A stretch of 64,000 bases of DNA, taken from positions 310,001-374,000 of the forward strand of contig JBGORM010000002.1 in NCBI GenBank assembly GCA_041538185.1, in the 5' to 3' direction. Made by a program: the position numbers and the translations under genes. Position 1 is the stretch's first letter. Each line of letters starts with the position of its first letter. Positions 62,047-64,000 of the stretch are shown one piece after another. The DNA comes from Melioribacteraceae bacterium 4301-Me (GTDB lineage: Bacteria > Bacteroidota > Ignavibacteria > Ignavibacteriales > Melioribacteraceae). The notes under the pieces are model-generated. The model saw nothing but the letters and a program-made list of their open reading frames with translations, had not been told where the DNA came from and searched no databases.

Positions 62047-63249
62047 TTAGTTCATCATTAGCACTTCACTAATAATTTTTAATGCCCAATCAATTTCATC
62101 TTTAGTAATAACTAACGGTGGAGCGAAACGAATCACATTTTCGTGGGTTTCTTTACATAAAATACCACGTTTTGCTAAAGCCTCGCAAAATCTTCTTGCG
62201 CCTTTTGCCTCCGGCTTTAGTTCTACACCAATAAATAATCCTTTGCCTCTTACCTCTTTAACGTGTGGTGAATTAATTTTCTTTAACTCATTAAGAAAAT
62301 AATTACCAAGCTCGAAGGACCTTTCAATAAGTTTTTCTTCGATAAGAACTTTTAACGATTCTCTTGCAACAGCAGCACCAAGTGGATTACCGCCAAATGT
62401 AGAACCGTGATCCCCCGGCTTGAAAACTCCTAATATTTCTTTATTTGATAAAACAGCCGAAACTGGATAACAACCGCCCGATAATGCCTTGCCAATAATA
62501 ACTACATCTGGTCTAATGTTTTCATATTCAAATGCAAATAGTTTACCGCTTCGTCCGAGTCCGCATTGTATCTCATCAGTTATTAAAAGCACATTGTTTT
62601 TTTTACATATATCAGCACAAGCTTTTAAGTATCCTTCAGGAGGTACAACTACACCACCTTCTCCTTGAATTGGTTCAACTAAAAAGGCTACTGTATTAGG
62701 TGTAATAGCTTCTTCAAGTGCTTTAGCATTGCCGTATTCTACAATCTTAAAACCGGGAGTAAAAGGTCCAAAACCATCTCTATATTGGGCTTCAGTTGAA
62801 AAACTTATGATAGAAATAGTTCTTCCTGCAAAATTATTTGTACATGCAATTATTTCTGCTTTTTGCTCTTCAACACCTTTTATCTTATAGCCCCATTTAC
62901 GAGCAGCTTTAAGTGCTGTTTCCACTGCTTCAGCACCAGAATTCATAGGCAATGAAATTTCGTAGCCAGTTAACTCACTTAACTCTTTATATAATAATGG
63001 CAGTTGACTATTTCTAAACGCCCGTGAAGTTAATGTAACCTTTTCAGCTTGTTGTTTAAGTGCATTAACAATTCTTGGGTGGCAATGCCCTTGATTAACC
63101 GCCGAGTATGCTGCTAAACAGTCTAAGTATTTGTTCCCTTCAACGTCATAGACCCACACTCCTTGTGCACGCTCGATTACTACATCCAACGGGTGATAAT
63201 TATGTGCACCATATTTCTCTTCTAATTCGATGTAATCTTTGGCAAGCAT
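62047..63249 (-). CDS. rocD: Ornithine aminotransferase
   Basis: A class III aminotransferase of 400 residues that converts ornithine to glutamate-5-semialdehyde. The PLP Lys is K254 in [18 protein letters not shown], with [16 protein letters not shown] upstream. The N-terminal [20 protein letters not shown] and [20 protein letters not shown] are close to RocD rather than to acetylornithine or GABA aminotransferases. AAGGAA precedes the ATG. It is convergent with the hybrid kinase gene (12 bases between stops) and not in an arginine-catabolic operon. Confidence 0.93.
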   Translation of the reverse strand: MLAKDYIELEEKYGAHNYHPLDVVIERAQGVWVYDVEGNKYLDCLAAYSAVNQGHCHPRIVNALKQQAEKVTLTSRAFRNSQLPLLYKELSELTGYEISLPMNSGAEAVETALKAARKWGYKIKGVEEQKAEIIACTNNFAGRTISIISFSTEAQYRDGFGPFTPGFKIVEYGNAKALEEAITPNTVAFLVEPIQGEGGVVVPPEGYLKACADICKKNNVLLITDEIQCGLGRSGKLFAFEYENIRPDVVIIGKALSGGCYPVSAVLSNKEILGVFKPGDHGSTFGGNPLGAAVARESLKVLIEEKLIERSFELGNYFLNELKKINSPHVKEVRGKGLFIGVELKPEAKGARRFCEALAKRGILCKETHENVIRFAPPLVITKDEIDWALKIISEVLMMN

Positions 63250-63392
63250 AAAATTCCTTTTATTGTTGAAAGTTTATAGCACAAATTTATTAAAATTACT
63301 GTTTACTTACGAATTGGAGGTATTTTATTTAACAGATTCTTGTTATTACTTGCTCATTTTAATAAGTTTTGAGTAATAATTTTAGAAGAAAA

Positions 63393-63812
63393 ATGAAGAT
63401 TGTAACCTCATCTTTTGACGTAGATACTAAAGGTTCAACTGATTTAATTGATATAACTGCCAGTGTGCAATCGGAACTGAAGAAATCGGGTTTACAAGAA
63501 GGAAGTGCATTAATTTTTGTCTCCGGCTCAACTGCGGGGATAACTACCATTGAATATGAACCGGGGTTGTTAAAAGATTATCCTATTTTTTTCGAAAAAA
63601 TTATTCCTTCTAAGGAACGTTATTATCATGATGAAACTTGGCATGACGCCAACGGATATTCACACATCAGAGCCTCGTTGCAAGGTGCTTCTTTTACCGT
63701 ACCATTTAACAATGGTCAATTGTTATTGGGCACTTGGCAGCAAATTGTACTTATTGATTTTGATAATCGTCCCCGTAAAAGAAACGTTATTGTTCAACTA
63801 ATTGGCCAATAG
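63393..63812 (+). CDS. yjbQ: YjbQ family protein (UPF0047)
   Basis: A 139-residue single-domain protein of the YjbQ/UPF0047 family, members of which have been named secondary thiamine-phosphate synthase. The conserved His/Asp-bearing segment DETWHDANGYSHIRASL and the C-terminal LGTWQQIVLIDFDNRPRKR are diagnostic. The start was moved from TTG 63369 to ATG 63393 (MKIVTSSFDV), which matches the usual N-terminus. The partial gene at 63817 begins 4 bases after its stop. Confidence 0.92.
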   Translation: MKIVTSSFDVDTKGSTDLIDITASVQSELKKSGLQEGSALIFVSGSTAGITTIEYEPGLLKDYPIFFEKIIPSKERYYHDETWHDANGYSHIRASLQGASFTVPFNNGQLLLGTWQQIVLIDFDNRPRKRNVIVQLIGQ

Positions 63813-63816
63813 AATA

Positions 63817-64000
63817 ATGAAAAGATTAAGATTTTTGCTCATCTTACTCCTATACCCGTATTTAATTCTTTTTGGCTGGGGAGATAAGGGTCATATTACA
63901 ATTACTCAACATGCAATGAAATTATTGCCTTTGGAAATGAACTTACCACAGCCAATTAAAGAAATGATAGTAGAACATTCTACAGACCCTGACCATAGAA
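63817..64000 (+). CDS. Exported protein, 5' end only (phospholipase C/nuclease-like)
   Basis: An open frame running off the window end: 61 codons seen. It starts at ATG 63817 with a signal peptide (MKRLRFLLILLLYPYLILF). The next words, GWGDKGHITITQHAMKLLP, resemble the N-terminus of zinc-dependent phospholipase C / S1-P1 nuclease proteins, where the mature N-terminal Trp and the His bind zinc. The family cannot be fixed without the rest. It lies 4 bases after yjbQ and is probably co-transcribed. Confidence 0.65.
   Translation, partial: MKRLRFLLILLLYPYLILFGWGDKGHITITQHAMKLLPLEMNLPQPIKEMIVEHSTDPDHR

Noticed and set aside
1..64000. CRISPR arrays, insertion sequences, prophage or integron elements
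   Set aside because: No evenly spaced direct repeats, transposase, integrase or phage structural genes were seen on either strand.

Overview
The window is AT-rich (roughly one third G+C by eye), gene-dense and bacterial. The lipid A/core sugar genes, several outer-membrane beta-barrels, lipoproteins and Tat/Sec exported cytochromes show a Gram-negative envelope. The Bacteroidota-like AMP nucleosidase, frequent TTG starts, multi-PAS hybrid kinases, and the mix of Ccm cytochrome c maturation with very large multiheme cytochromes suggest a member of the Ignavibacteria/Chlorobi side of the Bacteroidota superphylum. This taxonomic call is inference; no rRNA or tRNA gene was found.

Layout: 0-9 kb holds a six-PAS hybrid histidine kinase, two LPS inner-core genes, and an RsbW-like/Sel1/SpoIIE-phosphatase group. 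9.4-13.1 kb is ccmC-ccmD-ccmE-ccmF for cytochrome c maturation; ccmD is a 49-residue gene with a TTG start. 13.3-16.3 kb holds a lone receiver protein, a PflX-like radical SAM enzyme and an alanine-rich lipoprotein. 16.3-30.3 kb carries a complete protoheme pathway (hemL, B, Y, H, N, E, D, C, A, plus a HemX/CcsA-like membrane protein), interrupted only by an M3 peptidase and a hemerythrin.

30.5-47.5 kb is the most striking region: six multiheme c-type cytochromes with 73 haem-binding motifs (7, 14, 4, 16, 19 and 13), two related b-type cytochrome modules, an outer-membrane barrel that could form a porin-cytochrome conduit, and an HybA-like FeS/NrfD-like/13-haem membrane complex. That complex is followed in the same operon by a sensor kinase with its own periplasmic haem motifs and a zinc ribbon inside the ATPase domain, and by two response regulators whose output domains are glycine-cleavage-H-like rather than DNA-binding. 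The haem pathway, Ccm genes and multiheme electron-transfer genes fit one physiology: respiration or extracellular electron transfer that needs much haem.

47.5-64 kb contains a chorismate mutase-prephenate dehydratase-DAHP synthase triple fusion, a small nuclease, an IorA-like ThDP protein with a cupin partner, a TetR-controlled five-gene envelope transport operon (LolA-like carrier, two FtsX-type permeases, ATPase, beta-barrel) with a visible promoter/operator, an AMP nucleosidase, a second hybrid kinase, ornithine aminotransferase, YjbQ and the first codons of a secreted protein cut by the window end. Convergent genes often touch or overlap, so the genome is compact. No CRISPR array, transposase or prophage gene was seen.
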